Assembly (NCBI GenBank): GCA_036394575.1
Contig: DASWEY010000019.1
Location: 1 to 64,000, forward strand
DNA length: 64,000 nt
Direction of reading: 5' to 3'
Origin: UKL13-2 sp036394575
Lineage (GTDB): Bacteria > Pseudomonadota > Gammaproteobacteria > Burkholderiales > Usitatibacteraceae
Shown here: positions 53,607 through 62,713 of the stretch, piece by piece
Position numbering within the stretch: position 1 is the first letter of the stretch
Layout of the letters: every line of letters begins with the position of its first letter
Made by a program: the position numbers and the translations under genes
Notes under the pieces: generated by a model
Told to the model about the DNA's origin: nothing
Seen by the model: the letters and a program-made list of their open reading frames with translations, nothing else
Databases searched by the model: none

Positions 53607-56600
53607 CTAATTTCGCAAAAACCGCGCTTCGAATTCCGCCGCCGGCAGGGGCTCGCTGAACAGGAAGCCCTGGCATTCGTCGCAGTTGAGCTCGGCCAGC
53701 AGGCGCTTCTGCGCCTCGGTTTCCACCCCCTCGGCGATCACGGTCAGCTTCAGGCTGTGGCCGAGCGCGACGACGGCGGTGATGATGGCGGTGGCGTCGA
53801 GGCTGGTCTCGACGTCGCGCACGAAGCTCTGGTCGATTTTCAGGGTGTCGATATGGAAACGGCGCAGATAGGCCAGCGAGGAATAGCCGGTGCCGAAATC
53901 GTCGATGGCGATCTTCACGCCCAGGTCGGAGATCTGGCGCAGCACGTCGATATTGTCGTCGGCATGCGCCATCAGCAGGCTCTCGGTGACTTCGAGCTCC
54001 AGGAAGCGTGGCTCCAGCCCGGCGCGGTACAGCGCGTTATGCACGCTGCGCGCGAGGCCGCGGTTGAGCTGGCCCACCGAGAGATTGATCGCCAGCGACA
54101 GCGGCTCGCGGCTGGGGTGGTGGCTGCGCTGCTGGGTAAAATCGCGCCAGGCGCGCGCCTGCGCGCAGCCCTGCCGCAGCACCCACTCGCCGAGCGGGCC
54201 GATCAACCCGGTTTCCTCGGCGATCGGAATGAATTGCGCCGGCGAGATCAGACCCAGCTGCGGATGACGCCAGCGCAGCAGCGCCTCGGCCCCGGTGAGG
54301 TGCCCGTCGACGAGGCTGAACTTGGGATGGTAATAAAGTTCGAATTCCTCGCTCTCGATGGCGCGCTTGAGGGTGCTTTCCATACTCAGTTTTTCGACGG
54401 CGCGCGCATTCATCTGCGGCGAGAAATACTGGTAGCTCTGGCGGCGGTGTTCCTTGGCGAAGGACATGGCCATATCGGCATTGCGGATCAGGGTGGCGGC
54501 GTCGGCGGCGTCGTTGGGGTAGACGCTGATGCCGACGGTGACCGAGCTGTCGAGGTTGCGGCCGTCGACGGCGAACGGCTTGGCCAGCGCCTGGATGATG
54601 TTCTGCGCCACCGCGCCGGCGTCTTCGGGTGCGCGCAGGGTGGCCAGCACCACTGCGAATTCATCGCCGCCGAAACGCGCCAGGGTGTCGCCCTCGGTCA
54701 TCATGCCGGCGATGCGCGCGGCCACCTGTTTGAGCAGGCCGTCGCCGGTGGCATAGCCCAGGGAATCGTTGATCACCTTGAAGCGGTCGAGGTCGAACAG
54801 CAGCACGCCGATCATCTGCTGGTTGCGCTGCGCCACCAGGATCGCCTGCGAGAGGCGGTCCATCATCAGGCGGCGGTTGGGCAGCTGGGTCAGCAGGTCG
54901 CGGGTGGCCAGTTCCTCGATGCGTTCCTCGGCGGCCTTGCGCTCGGTGATGTCGAGGCCGGTGCCGCGAAAGCCGATGCGGCTGCCGTCGGTGGCGTAGA
55001 ACGGCACGCCGGACACGCGCTGCCAGATGCGGCGCCCGTCGCGGGTGATGGAGACATGCTCGAGATTGCGGATCGGCTCGGCGGTATCGCCGCGCAAATC
55101 GAACCAGGCCCTGACGCGTGCGGCCTCTTCCGGCGGCATGAAATCGTAGGCGCTCCTGCCGAGCACTTCGTCGACCGGGTAGCCCAGCACTTTTTCGATG
55201 CGCGAGGAGACGTACAGGTAGCGGCGCTGCCGATCGGACTCCCACACGTATTCGCCTGCGGCCTCGACCACGTCGGCGAAGCGGCGCTCGCTTTCGCGCA
55301 ACTGGAGCTCGGCGCGCTTGCGGTCGGTGACGTCCGACATTACCGCCAGCATGCAACTCTCGCCACGCAGTTCGATGATCTCGCTCGACATCAGGGTTTC
55401 GGCGATCGAGCCGTCCTTGCGGCGCAGACGGAACTCGAACTCGCGCGCGCGCCCCTGTGTCCGCAGTTGCTCGACCAGCCGGGCGCGATCCTGCGGCGAC
55501 ACCCAGATGCCCAGGTCCAGCGAACGCCTGCCCAGCATTTCCTCGCGCGTGTAGCCGCACAGGCGCAACCAGGCGTCGTTGAATTCGACATAGACGCCGG
55601 TGTCCAGGTTGGAGATCACGATCGCGTCGGGGCTGGAATGGAAAATGCGCGCGAAGCGCTCGTCGGACTCGCGCTGCTGGGCCTCGGCGCGCTTGCGCGC
55701 ACTGATGTCGGCCAGCACCGAGATCGCGCAGGGCTCGCCCTGCAGCTCGATCACGTCGGCGGCCAGCACCACATCGGCGAGACTACCGTCCTTGCGGCGC
55801 AGGCGGAACTCGAAGTCGCGCACCCGCCCGTGCGCCTGCATCTGTTCGACCAGGTAGGCGCGATCCTCGGCCGAGAACCAGGTGCCGATCTCGAGTGCGC
55901 GCTTGCCGATGATTTCCTCGCGCGTATAGCCGGTGAGCGCGAACCAGGCTTCATTGGCCTCGAGATAGGTGCTTTGGTACAGGTGCGAAATGACGATCGC
56001 ATCGGGGCTCGCATGGAAGATCTTGGCGAAGCGCTCGTCGGATTCGCGCTTCTGCGCCTCGGCGCGTTTGCGCGCGGTCAGGTCGAAGGCGGTGGCGATC
56101 ACGCAGGGCTGCCCGCCGAACTCGATGACCTGCGCCGAATACAGCACTTCCACCGCCTGCCCGTCGGCGGCGGTCAGAACCACCTCGGTCGGATCGATGC
56201 GCCCGTTTTCATGCATTTGCGCAATCACCATCTGGCGCTGGGCCTTGTTCCGCCAGACACCGAGTTCCGGGGTGGTGCGACCGATCACCTGCTCGCGGGT
56301 GAAATGCATCATGTCGAGCCCGGCCTGGTTGACCTCGAACACACGGCCGTCGGCCAAACTACTGATGGTGGCCGGGATCGGACTGTTGGCGAACACCATG
56401 GCAAACAGTTTTTGCGAGCGCGCCAGTTCGACCATGCCCTGTCGCTGTTCGGCGCGGCTGCTGACCAGGAGCAAGGCGGCCAGCGCCACCGCATAGCCGA
56501 AGCCCTGCTGCTGCAGCACGGCCGCGGTGACGGCGAGATTGGAGAACGGGCCGAAGTCGAAGCGCGTGCCGATGATGACGACCACGGCGACCAGAAAATT

Positions 56601-57320
56601 CGACAGGGCCACCTGACGCACCTCGCCTTCCAGGGCGGCCCATACCGCAACCGGGAACACTGCCAGCAGCAGCACGTTCTGCAGCCAGGGCCAGTTTTCG
56701 GGCAACAGGAAAAACACGCCGGCGGCCAGCAGCGCCGGCGTCAGGGCGTTGACCACCGCGGACCAGGACAGCGCCTCCCGCCAGCGCCGGAACGCGAAGC
56801 CGTACCAGGACAGCAGCAGCGGTGCAGCGCAGGCGATGCCGACGGCGTCGCCCAGCCACCAGGTGACCCAGGCGGCGAACTGGTTGGCGACCGGCAGGGT
56901 GCCGCTGAGGCGCAGGGCGACGATGCCGATGCAGGCCGCGATCATCGCCGTGCCCAGGGCCGCCGGCACCATCAGCAACAGGGCCTCGCGCGCATGCTGC
57001 AGCCGGTATTCGCCGCCCCAGAAGCGTCGCATCAGCCAGGCGCCGGCCAGCGCTTCCAGGGTGTTGCCGCAGGCGATCATGAGGCGGAATTGCGGCTCCA
57101 GCACCGCATCCAGATTGGCCAGGAAGGCGCCCAGCAACACCCCCGGCCACAGCCGCATCCCGCCCAGCATCAGCGCGACCAGGGCGATGCCCGAGGGCAT
57201 CCAGGCCGGGGTGACATGGCCGTGCACCGACGCCAGCATCAGGCCGAGCTTGGCGGTGATGATGTAAGCGACGATCAACAGCGCCAGGTTACGAAAATAG
57301 GGAACGGAATTGAGCTTCAT
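53607..57320 (-). CDS. MASE1-PAS(x4)-GGDEF-EAL signalling protein
   Basis: 1237 residues from ATG 57320, chosen because the MASE1 domain begins there. MASE1 membrane sensor (about 1-290, eight or so TM helices), then four PAS units (about 305-420, 430-550, 555-675, 680-800). GGDEF domain with intact RFGGDEFAVVL (about 881) should make cyclic di-GMP; EAL domain with GAEALLRWRHP (about 1008) and the DDFGTGYSS loop should degrade it. PAS2 and PAS3 are clearly duplicated. A bifunctional or switching enzyme controlling motility/biofilm; inputs unknown. Confidence 0.93.
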   Translation of the reverse strand: MKLNSVPYFRNLALLIVAYIITAKLGLMLASVHGHVTPAWMPSGIALVALMLGGMRLWPGVLLGAFLANLDAVLEPQFRLMIACGNTLEALAGAWLMRRFWGGEYRLQHAREALLLMVPAALGTAMIAACIGIVALRLSGTLPVANQFAAWVTWWLGDAVGIACAAPLLLSWYGFAFRRWREALSWSAVVNALTPALLAAGVFFLLPENWPWLQNVLLLAVFPVAVWAALEGEVRQVALSNFLVAVVVIIGTRFDFGPFSNLAVTAAVLQQQGFGYAVALAALLLVSSRAEQRQGMVELARSQKLFAMVFANSPIPATISSLADGRVFEVNQAGLDMMHFTREQVIGRTTPELGVWRNKAQRQMVIAQMHENGRIDPTEVVLTAADGQAVEVLYSAQVIEFGGQPCVIATAFDLTARKRAEAQKRESDERFAKIFHASPDAIVISHLYQSTYLEANEAWFALTGYTREEIIGKRALEIGTWFSAEDRAYLVEQMQAHGRVRDFEFRLRRKDGSLADVVLAADVIELQGEPCAISVLADISARKRAEAQQRESDERFARIFHSSPDAIVISNLDTGVYVEFNDAWLRLCGYTREEMLGRRSLDLGIWVSPQDRARLVEQLRTQGRAREFEFRLRRKDGSIAETLMSSEIIELRGESCMLAVMSDVTDRKRAELQLRESERRFADVVEAAGEYVWESDRQRRYLYVSSRIEKVLGYPVDEVLGRSAYDFMPPEEAARVRAWFDLRGDTAEPIRNLEHVSITRDGRRIWQRVSGVPFYATDGSRIGFRGTGLDITERKAAEERIEELATRDLLTQLPNRRLMMDRLSQAILVAQRNQQMIGVLLFDLDRFKVINDSLGYATGDGLLKQVAARIAGMMTEGDTLARFGGDEFAVVLATLRAPEDAGAVAQNIIQALAKPFAVDGRNLDSSVTVGISVYPNDAADAATLIRNADMAMSFAKEHRRQSYQYFSPQMNARAVEKLSMESTLKRAIESEEFELYYHPKFSLVDGHLTGAEALLRWRHPQLGLISPAQFIPIAEETGLIGPLGEWVLRQGCAQARAWRDFTQQRSHHPSREPLSLAINLSVGQLNRGLARSVHNALYRAGLEPRFLELEVTESLLMAHADDNIDVLRQISDLGVKIAIDDFGTGYSSLAYLRRFHIDTLKIDQSFVRDVETSLDATAIITAVVALGHSLKLTVIAEGVETEAQKRLLAELNCDECQGFLFSEPLPAAEFEARFLRN

Positions 57321-57397
57321 GTACACGGTAAAGGCAGGAGCGGCGTCGACGCAGGCGTCGCGGCGCCGGTCGCGGGATGGAGCGGAAGCGGCTGATT

Positions 57398-57988
57398 CTA
57401 GTGCGGTAAATTCAGTGCGGTGCGCAGGCGTGTCCAATCGAACGCCGGGCCGGGATCGGTCTTGCGCCCCGGAGAAATATCGGCATGTCCGGCCAGCGCC
57501 AGCGGGCCGTAGTGCGCAAACAGGGAGGCCGTCAGGTCCGTCAGCGTCTCGTACTGGGCATCGGTATAGGCGATATCATCCGCCCCCTCGAGTTCGATGC
57601 CAATCGAAAAATCGTTGCAGCGCTCGCGGCCGCGCCAGCTGGACGCGCCGGCATGCCAGGCGCGCAGCTCACAGGGCACGAACTGGATCAGCTCACCGTC
57701 GCGGCGAATGAAGAAATGCGCGGACACGCGCAGATCCTTGATGGTCTCGTAATAGGGGTGGGCCGCCGGGTCGAGCCGGTTGGTGAACAGCTCAAGCACG
57801 CCGTTGCCGCCAAAGGCATTCGGGGGCAGCGAAATATTGTGGATCACCAGCAGCGAAATCGGCTCATGCTCGGGACGCTCGTCGAAATTGGGCGAGGCGA
57901 TATAGCGGGCGCCGCCGCACATGCCGGCGATATCGATCAGGAAACGGGGAGGCTTTTCAGCGGGGACATCGGGATCGAATAACGACAT
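57398..57988 (-). CDS. ampD: 1,6-anhydro-N-acetylmuramyl-L-alanine amidase AmpD
   Basis: 196 residues. Cytoplasmic zinc amidase of the amidase_2 family: the first zinc His in LLVIHNISLPP (about 50), then the conserved core SAHFFIRRDGELIQFVP and HAGASSWRGRERCNDFSIGIELEG, and the second His and Asp in GHADISPGRKTDPG with the essential Lys between them. It cleaves anhydro-muropeptides during peptidoglycan recycling and so limits AmpC induction where an ampR system is present. Ends 77 bp before the GGDEF/EAL start. Confidence 0.95.
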   Translation of the reverse strand: MSLFDPDVPAEKPPRFLIDIAGMCGGARYIASPNFDERPEHEPISLLVIHNISLPPNAFGGNGVLELFTNRLDPAAHPYYETIKDLRVSAHFFIRRDGELIQFVPCELRAWHAGASSWRGRERCNDFSIGIELEGADDIAYTDAQYETLTDLTASLFAHYGPLALAGHADISPGRKTDPGPAFDWTRLRTALNLPH

Positions 57989-58097
57989 AGCCGGATTTTA
58001 ATCGAACTAGGCGACAAACTCGTTTCAGCCGCGGAAACAAGGCTGTTTATTGCGCAGTCCATTGCGCGCACCGGCTGGGACCGCGCTGTCGAAAATC

Positions 58098-58168
58098 ATG
58101 CAGAACGCCATTTGGCGCGGGTTTCGGGGAAAAAATGGCTGGAAAGGCGCGCCAATGCTGGAGATTGG
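58098..58168 (+). repeat. Family A dispersed palindromic repeat, copy 11
   Basis: ATGCAGAACGCCATTTGGCG, CGGGTTTCGGGGAAAAAATGG, CTGGAAAGGCGCGCCAATGC, TGGAGATTGGCC. Last recognised copy; it lies 19 bp from the end of pilR. Confidence 0.87.
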
Positions 58169-58186
58169 CCATCACATTTAATATCC

Positions 58187-59584
58187 CTACTCGATGCCGA
58201 GACGGTCGAGGCGGTAGCGCAGCGAACGGAAAGTGATCCCCAGCACCTTGGCGGCCGCCGTCTTGTTGAAGCGCGTCGATTCCAGCGCCTTCATGATCTG
58301 TTGGCGCTCGATCTGGTCGAGGTATTCATGCAGGGGCATGGTGCGCTCGCCGATTACGCCGCTGCTGGCGCTCATCGGCTCGCGGCCCTCGGTGAGGTAC
58401 AAATCGGCCTCGCGGATCACCTTGCCGTCGCACAATGCCAGGGCGCGCTCGAGGATATTTTCGAGTTCGCGCACATTGCCGGGATAGTCGTAGCCGACCA
58501 GGGCATTGAGCGCGCCGGCGGCCAGCTCGGGCACCGGCGTGCCGACCTGCAGGGCCAGGCGCTCCAGCACCTTTTGCACCATCAGCGGAATGTCCTCGGG
58601 GATCTCGCGCAGGCTCGGCATCTTCAGTTCGATGACATTGAGGCGGTAGAACAGATCCTGGCGGAATTCGCCGGCGGCGACCTTGTCGTTCAGGTTCTTG
58701 TGGGTGGCGCTGATGATGCGGAAGTCAACCTGGAATTCGCCGGTGTCGCCCAGCTTGCGCACCTTCTTTTCCTGGATGACGCGCAGCAGTTTTACCTGCA
58801 TCAGCAGGGGCAGATCGCCGACCTCGTCGAGAAACAGGGTGCCGCCGTCGGCGGCATGCAGAAAACCGTCCTTGTCGCCATCGGCGCCGGTGAACGCGCC
58901 TTTTTTGTAGCCGAAGAATTCGCTCTCCATCAGGTTTTCGGGAATGGCGCCGCAGTTGACGGCGACGAATTGCGCCTCGCGGCGCGCGCTGCCGGAATGG
59001 ATCAGGCGCGCGGCGACTTCCTTGCCGGTGCCGGATTCGCCGGCGATGTATACCGGCGCCTGGCTGCGCGCCAGCTTGCCGATCATGTCGCGGGCACGCG
59101 CGATCGGCGCCGATTCGCCGAGCAGGCGCGGACCGGCGCCGTTCGCCTTGTCCGCCGCCGCCGATTTCTTGCCGCGCTCGCTGCGCTCATTTTTTTCCGC
59201 GCGCTCGGCCGGCGTGCGCGGCAGGTTGAGCGCCGCGGTGATCACTTCGCGCAGCTGCTTCAGCTGGATCGGCTTGGAAATGTAGTCGAAAGCGCCGGCC
59301 TTCAGCGCCGCCACCGCGTTCTCGGTGCTGCCGAAGGCGGTGATCACGGCCACCGGCGTGTTGCCGTGATGCTCGGCGATATGCTGCAGCACGCGCAGGC
59401 CGTCGCCATCGGGCAGGCGCATATCGGTCAGGCACAGATCGTAGCTGCGCTCGGCCAGGCGGGCGAACGCGTGCTCGCAGCTGGCCGCACTGTCGGCCTC
59501 GACGCCCATGCGCATCAGGGTCAGCACCAGCAGTTCGCGGATATCGGCTTCGTCGTCGACGATCAGTACATGTTTGGCCGTCAT
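58187..59584 (-). CDS. pilR: Sigma-54-dependent response regulator PilR
   Basis: 465 residues, NtrC type. Receiver domain 1-120 with phospho-acceptor Asp54 (CLTDMRLPDGDG), AAA+ domain about 155-380 with Walker A GESGTGKEV and the sigma-54 contact GAFTGA loop, and a C-terminal Fis-type HTH (AAAKVLGITFRSLRYRLDRLGI). With the PilS kinase it activates sigma-54 promoters, classically pilA of type IV pili. The pil structural genes are not in the window. Follows pilS by 20 bp in the same operon. Confidence 0.93.
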   Translation of the reverse strand: MTAKHVLIVDDEADIRELLVLTLMRMGVEADSAASCEHAFARLAERSYDLCLTDMRLPDGDGLRVLQHIAEHHGNTPVAVITAFGSTENAVAALKAGAFDYISKPIQLKQLREVITAALNLPRTPAERAEKNERSERGKKSAAADKANGAGPRLLGESAPIARARDMIGKLARSQAPVYIAGESGTGKEVAARLIHSGSARREAQFVAVNCGAIPENLMESEFFGYKKGAFTGADGDKDGFLHAADGGTLFLDEVGDLPLLMQVKLLRVIQEKKVRKLGDTGEFQVDFRIISATHKNLNDKVAAGEFRQDLFYRLNVIELKMPSLREIPEDIPLMVQKVLERLALQVGTPVPELAAGALNALVGYDYPGNVRELENILERALALCDGKVIREADLYLTEGREPMSASSGVIGERTMPLHEYLDQIERQQIMKALESTRFNKTAAAKVLGITFRSLRYRLDRLGIE

Positions 59585-59604
59585 GGGTTTCTCTTGCGGG
59601 TTGG

Positions 59605-61278
59605 TTATTGACGGTGGAAGGTAATGCGGAACGTGGCGCCGGGCGCCGCGCCCGATATTGTTTCAGCGGGCAGGTACTCGATGCGCGCGCCATTGGCCTC
59701 GGCCAGCTCCTGCGCAATATACAGCCCCAGGCCGGTGCCCTGGCTGTCGGTGGTGAAGAAGGGCTCGAACAGATGCGGCAGCGCCTCCACCGACACCCCC
59801 GGGCCGTCGTCGCCGACGGTCAGCGCCGGGGTGCGGTTGTCGGCGCGCACCGACAAGGCCAGGGTCACGCTGCCGGGCAGCCGGCGGCTGTGGCGGCAGG
59901 CATTGCGCGTCAGATTCCACAGCACCTGATCGAGATGGCTGCGATCGAACACGAGGCGCAGGCCGCTGCCGATTTGCAGGCGGATCATGTCGGCGGCGAT
60001 TTTTTCATTGCTGCAGAAATCGCGCAGGAACTGCTCGAGATAGGGGCGCGGATCGATCTCCTCGGGATGGGCGCGGTCGCGGCGGTTGAGGTACAGCACT
60101 TCCTGCACCAGACGGTCGAGCCGGTGCGAATTCTGCTGGATGATGGTGAGCAGGCGCACATCGGCCGCGCTGCGTCCGACCTCCTCGCCGAGCAGTTCGG
60201 CGGCGTGATTGATGCTCGACAGGGGGTTGCGGATTTCATGCGCGATGCTGGCGGTGAGTCGCCCCAACGCGACCAGCTTCATCTGCTGCGCCTGCGCGCG
60301 GATGCGCCCGGCATCCTCGATGAACACCACGGTCGGCGACATGCTCAGCCGGCCGATGGCGATGAAGCGCACCTGGTAGTCCTTCTGCGTGGCGGCATCG
60401 CGCAGCATCGGGAAAATGCGGCCGCGGTCGCGCTGCCATTCCCGCAGCAGCGCCGCCAGCGCCGGCGCGCATTCGGCCAGCGGACGGTTGACCGCATTCC
60501 TGAGTCCGCCGACCATCGCCACGCTTTGCGGATTGTGCTGGCGGATCAGGCCCTGCTCGTCGACCACCACGAAGCCGTCCTGCATATCGCGGATCACCAG
60601 CTCATTGATCTGCGCCAGATTGGCCAGATCGACGCCGCGCTCGGCGGCGATCTTCTCCGCACCGGTGGCATATTTGGCCAAGGTGTAACCGAGTCCGGCG
60701 ATGACGAAATAGCTGGCGGCCAGCAGGCCGCTGGCGACGAAGTCGGAGGTGCTGGCATCGAGATACAGGAACTGCCAGGCTTGTTCCATCAATACCGCCA
60801 GGGCCGCCAGCGCGGCATGAAAATAGGCCATGCGTCCGCGCGACACCAGGCCGGCCGCCGCCAGGGTCACCAGCAGCAGCAGGCCGATGCCGCTGCGCGC
60901 GCCGCCGGAAGCATGCATCAGCAGGGTGAGGCCAACCACATCGATGGCGACCTGCATGCTGAGATGCAGATTCGGCGCGAGAAAGCGCACCTTGGCGCTG
61001 GCAAGGGCGGCGGCGGCGGCGAGGAAATAACCGCCGATGACCGAGGCCGCCAGCAGGGGCCCGGTGGAGCCGACCACCTGGAAGCGGTTGAATCCCCAGT
61101 AAGTGGCGGCAAGGATGACGATGATAACGAGGCGATAAATGCAGAATGAAACCAGCGACCGCCACACCAGGTCGAGGGCGCGCGCGCTGTCCGTTACCGG
61201 GTCGACAACGGGCTCGCCCGCGGCCGCGGCACCCGGTTCGGCGCCGGACATGGAGATCTCGGAACCGGGTGCGCTCAC
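59605..61278 (-). CDS. pilS: Sensor histidine kinase PilS
   Basis: 557 residues. Six membrane segments in the first 210 residues, a PAS-like linker, the phospho-acceptor His in LTASIAHEIRNPLSSINHAAELL, and an HATPase_c domain with the N box NLTRNACRHS and G boxes VGDDGPGV and GTGLGLYIAQEL. Phosphorylates PilR. GTG start 61278 overlaps the stop of the preceding gene by 4 nt (GTGA); an ATG nine codons downstream is an alternative start. Confidence 0.93.
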   Translation of the reverse strand: MSAPGSEISMSGAEPGAAAAGEPVVDPVTDSARALDLVWRSLVSFCIYRLVIIVILAATYWGFNRFQVVGSTGPLLAASVIGGYFLAAAAALASAKVRFLAPNLHLSMQVAIDVVGLTLLMHASGGARSGIGLLLLVTLAAAGLVSRGRMAYFHAALAALAVLMEQAWQFLYLDASTSDFVASGLLAASYFVIAGLGYTLAKYATGAEKIAAERGVDLANLAQINELVIRDMQDGFVVVDEQGLIRQHNPQSVAMVGGLRNAVNRPLAECAPALAALLREWQRDRGRIFPMLRDAATQKDYQVRFIAIGRLSMSPTVVFIEDAGRIRAQAQQMKLVALGRLTASIAHEIRNPLSSINHAAELLGEEVGRSAADVRLLTIIQQNSHRLDRLVQEVLYLNRRDRAHPEEIDPRPYLEQFLRDFCSNEKIAADMIRLQIGSGLRLVFDRSHLDQVLWNLTRNACRHSRRLPGSVTLALSVRADNRTPALTVGDDGPGVSVEALPHLFEPFFTTDSQGTGLGLYIAQELAEANGARIEYLPAETISGAAPGATFRITFHRQ

Positions 61279-61511
61279 GAGGGGCGATGCGCGCAGTGCG
61301 CCGGGTCGCGACAGCCGATTTTGCCGTCTTTCAACACGCTGTCCGACTCGGGCATATATACGCCGCAGCTGGCGCAGGCCACCATGCGCTCGGCGGCGGC
61401 CGGTTTCGCCTCGCCGGATTTGCCTGCCGCGGGACGGTCGGGACGCTGCTGCTTTTTGAAAAAAGCCCAGGCCACAGCGGCAATCAACAGCAGGAGCAGC
61501 AGTTTTCCCAT
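61275..61511 (-). CDS. PP0621-type small membrane protein with zinc ribbon
   Basis: 78 residues. One N-terminal membrane helix (LLLLLLIAAVAWAFF), a short linker, then ACASCGVYMPESDSV and GCRDPAHCAHR, with cysteines suited to one metal. The family sits directly upstream of pilS in many betaproteobacteria, and translational coupling to pilS is visible here. Role unknown. Confidence 0.85.
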   Translation of the reverse strand: MGKLLLLLLIAAVAWAFFKKQQRPDRPAAGKSGEAKPAAAERMVACASCGVYMPESDSVLKDGKIGCRDPAHCAHRPS

Positions 61512-61605
61512 GGGGACGTCAGACTCGCATCAACGGTAAGGTCGATATGCTATCGCACCCGGGCACCGGCGCCCAAGCCGGCCATCCGCAATGAATGGCG
61601 GCGCG

Positions 61606-62379
61606 CTATTTTTCGACGAAGGCGCGTTCGACCACGAAATGACCGGGAGAATCCATATGGCCTTCTCGGTAGCCGCGCGACAGCATCAGGTTTTTGGTGT
61701 CCCTGAGCATTTCCGGGCTGCCGCAGATCATCACGCGATCGCGCTCCACGTCGAGATGCGGCAGGCCCAGATCGTCCATCATCTTGCCGGTCTCGATCAG
61801 GGCGGTGATGCGCCCCTGGTTGCGGAACGGCTCGCGCGTGACGGTGGGGTAATACAGCAGCTTGTCGCGCACCACTTCGCCGAAGAATTCGTTGTCCGGC
61901 AGTTCCCGGTTGATGAAGTCGTTATAGGCCAGCTCGGCGACATGGCGGCAGCCGTGCACCAGCACCACTTTTTCGAAATGTTCGTAGGTTTCCGGGTCCT
62001 TGATGACGCTCATGAAGGGCGCCATGCCGGTGCCGGTGGACAACAGGTAAAGCGTCTTGCCGGGCAGCAGGTTCTGCAGGATCAGGGTGCCGACCGCCTT
62101 GCTGTTGACCAGCAGCTCGTCGCCGACTTTGAGGTGCTGCAGGCGCGAGGTCAGCGGCCCGTTCTGTACCTTGATCGAGAAGTACTCGAGCCGTTCCTCG
62201 TAGTTGGCACTGACCATGCTGTAGGCGCGCAGCAGGGGCTTGCCCTCGACCTGGATGCCGATCATGGTGAACTGCCCGTTCAAAAAACGGAACGAGGGGT
62301 CGCGGGTGGCGGTGAAACTGAACAGGGTATCGGTCCAGTGATGAACGCTCAGAACGCGTTCGTGAAAATGGGTGGCCAT
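61606..62379 (-). CDS. fpr: Ferredoxin/flavodoxin-NADP+ reductase
   Basis: 257 residues. FAD-binding motif LLRAYSMVSANYEE (RxYS), the middle LLPGKTLYLLSTGTGMAPFMSVI for NADP binding, and the C-terminal GHFVVERAFVEK with a last aromatic/charged end. It moves electrons between NADPH and ferredoxin or flavodoxin, as in oxidative-stress defence. The C-terminal VEK end is the bacterial class I FPR form. Minus strand, upstream of the terminator before tRNA-Pro. Confidence 0.93.
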   Translation of the reverse strand: MATHFHERVLSVHHWTDTLFSFTATRDPSFRFLNGQFTMIGIQVEGKPLLRAYSMVSANYEERLEYFSIKVQNGPLTSRLQHLKVGDELLVNSKAVGTLILQNLLPGKTLYLLSTGTGMAPFMSVIKDPETYEHFEKVVLVHGCRHVAELAYNDFINRELPDNEFFGEVVRDKLLYYPTVTREPFRNQGRITALIETGKMMDDLGLPHLDVERDRVMICGSPEMLRDTKNLMLSRGYREGHMDSPGHFVVERAFVEK

Positions 62380-62496
62380 GGCTTCTTGACAGTAGGTGGG
62401 TGCCGCGTGCTTTCGCGGGATGGGAACGGGAGGATGGAGGAATCAGGCGATTCGGATATGGGATATGGATATGCCGCAAAGGTCTAAAGTGTTGCC

Positions 62497-62537
62497 GCAA
62501 AGAAAAAGCCTGTGCGTCGCACAGGCTTTTTCTTTGC
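62497..62537. terminator. Strong bidirectional terminator
   Basis: GCAAAGAAAAAGCCTGTGC and GCACAGGCTTTTTCTTTGC are perfect 19-bp arms around GTC. T-rich on both strands, so it can stop the tRNA transcript and any read-through from the other side. Confidence 0.92.
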
Positions 62538-62565
62538 GATCCCCGGACGCATTCCGGGGAAAAAT

Positions 62566-62642
62566 TGGTCGGGGTGAGAGGATTCGAACCTCCGGCCTCT
62601 ACGTCCCGAACGTAGCGCTCTACCAGGCTAAGCTACACCCCG
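62566..62642 (-). tRNA. tRNA-Pro (anticodon CGG)
   Basis: 77 nt including the encoded CCA. Acceptor stem CGGGGTG/CACCCCG, anticodon stem CTACG/CGTAG with loop TTCGGGA (anticodon CGG), T-arm GGAGGTTCGAATCCTC. Reads codon CCG. Its position between fpr and ispB is conserved in related betaproteobacteria. Confidence 0.96.
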
Positions 62643-62713
62643 AATTTTTTGCGCGCGCCGGCGTAACGTAATGAAAGCAAGCAAAACCAGGCGGGCCCAG
62701 CCTTCGGCAAGCC

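Noticed and set aside
53757..57395. A very long open frame opposite the MASE1-GGDEF-EAL gene
   Set aside because: It is the antisense shadow of a GC-rich gene; the composition is histidine-, glutamine- and arginine-rich without any domain, whereas the minus strand encodes intact MASE1, PAS, GGDEF and EAL motifs.
58112..61149. Long + strand frames opposite pilR and pilS
   Set aside because: Shadow frames of well-recognised minus-strand genes; no domain or ribosome-binding site.
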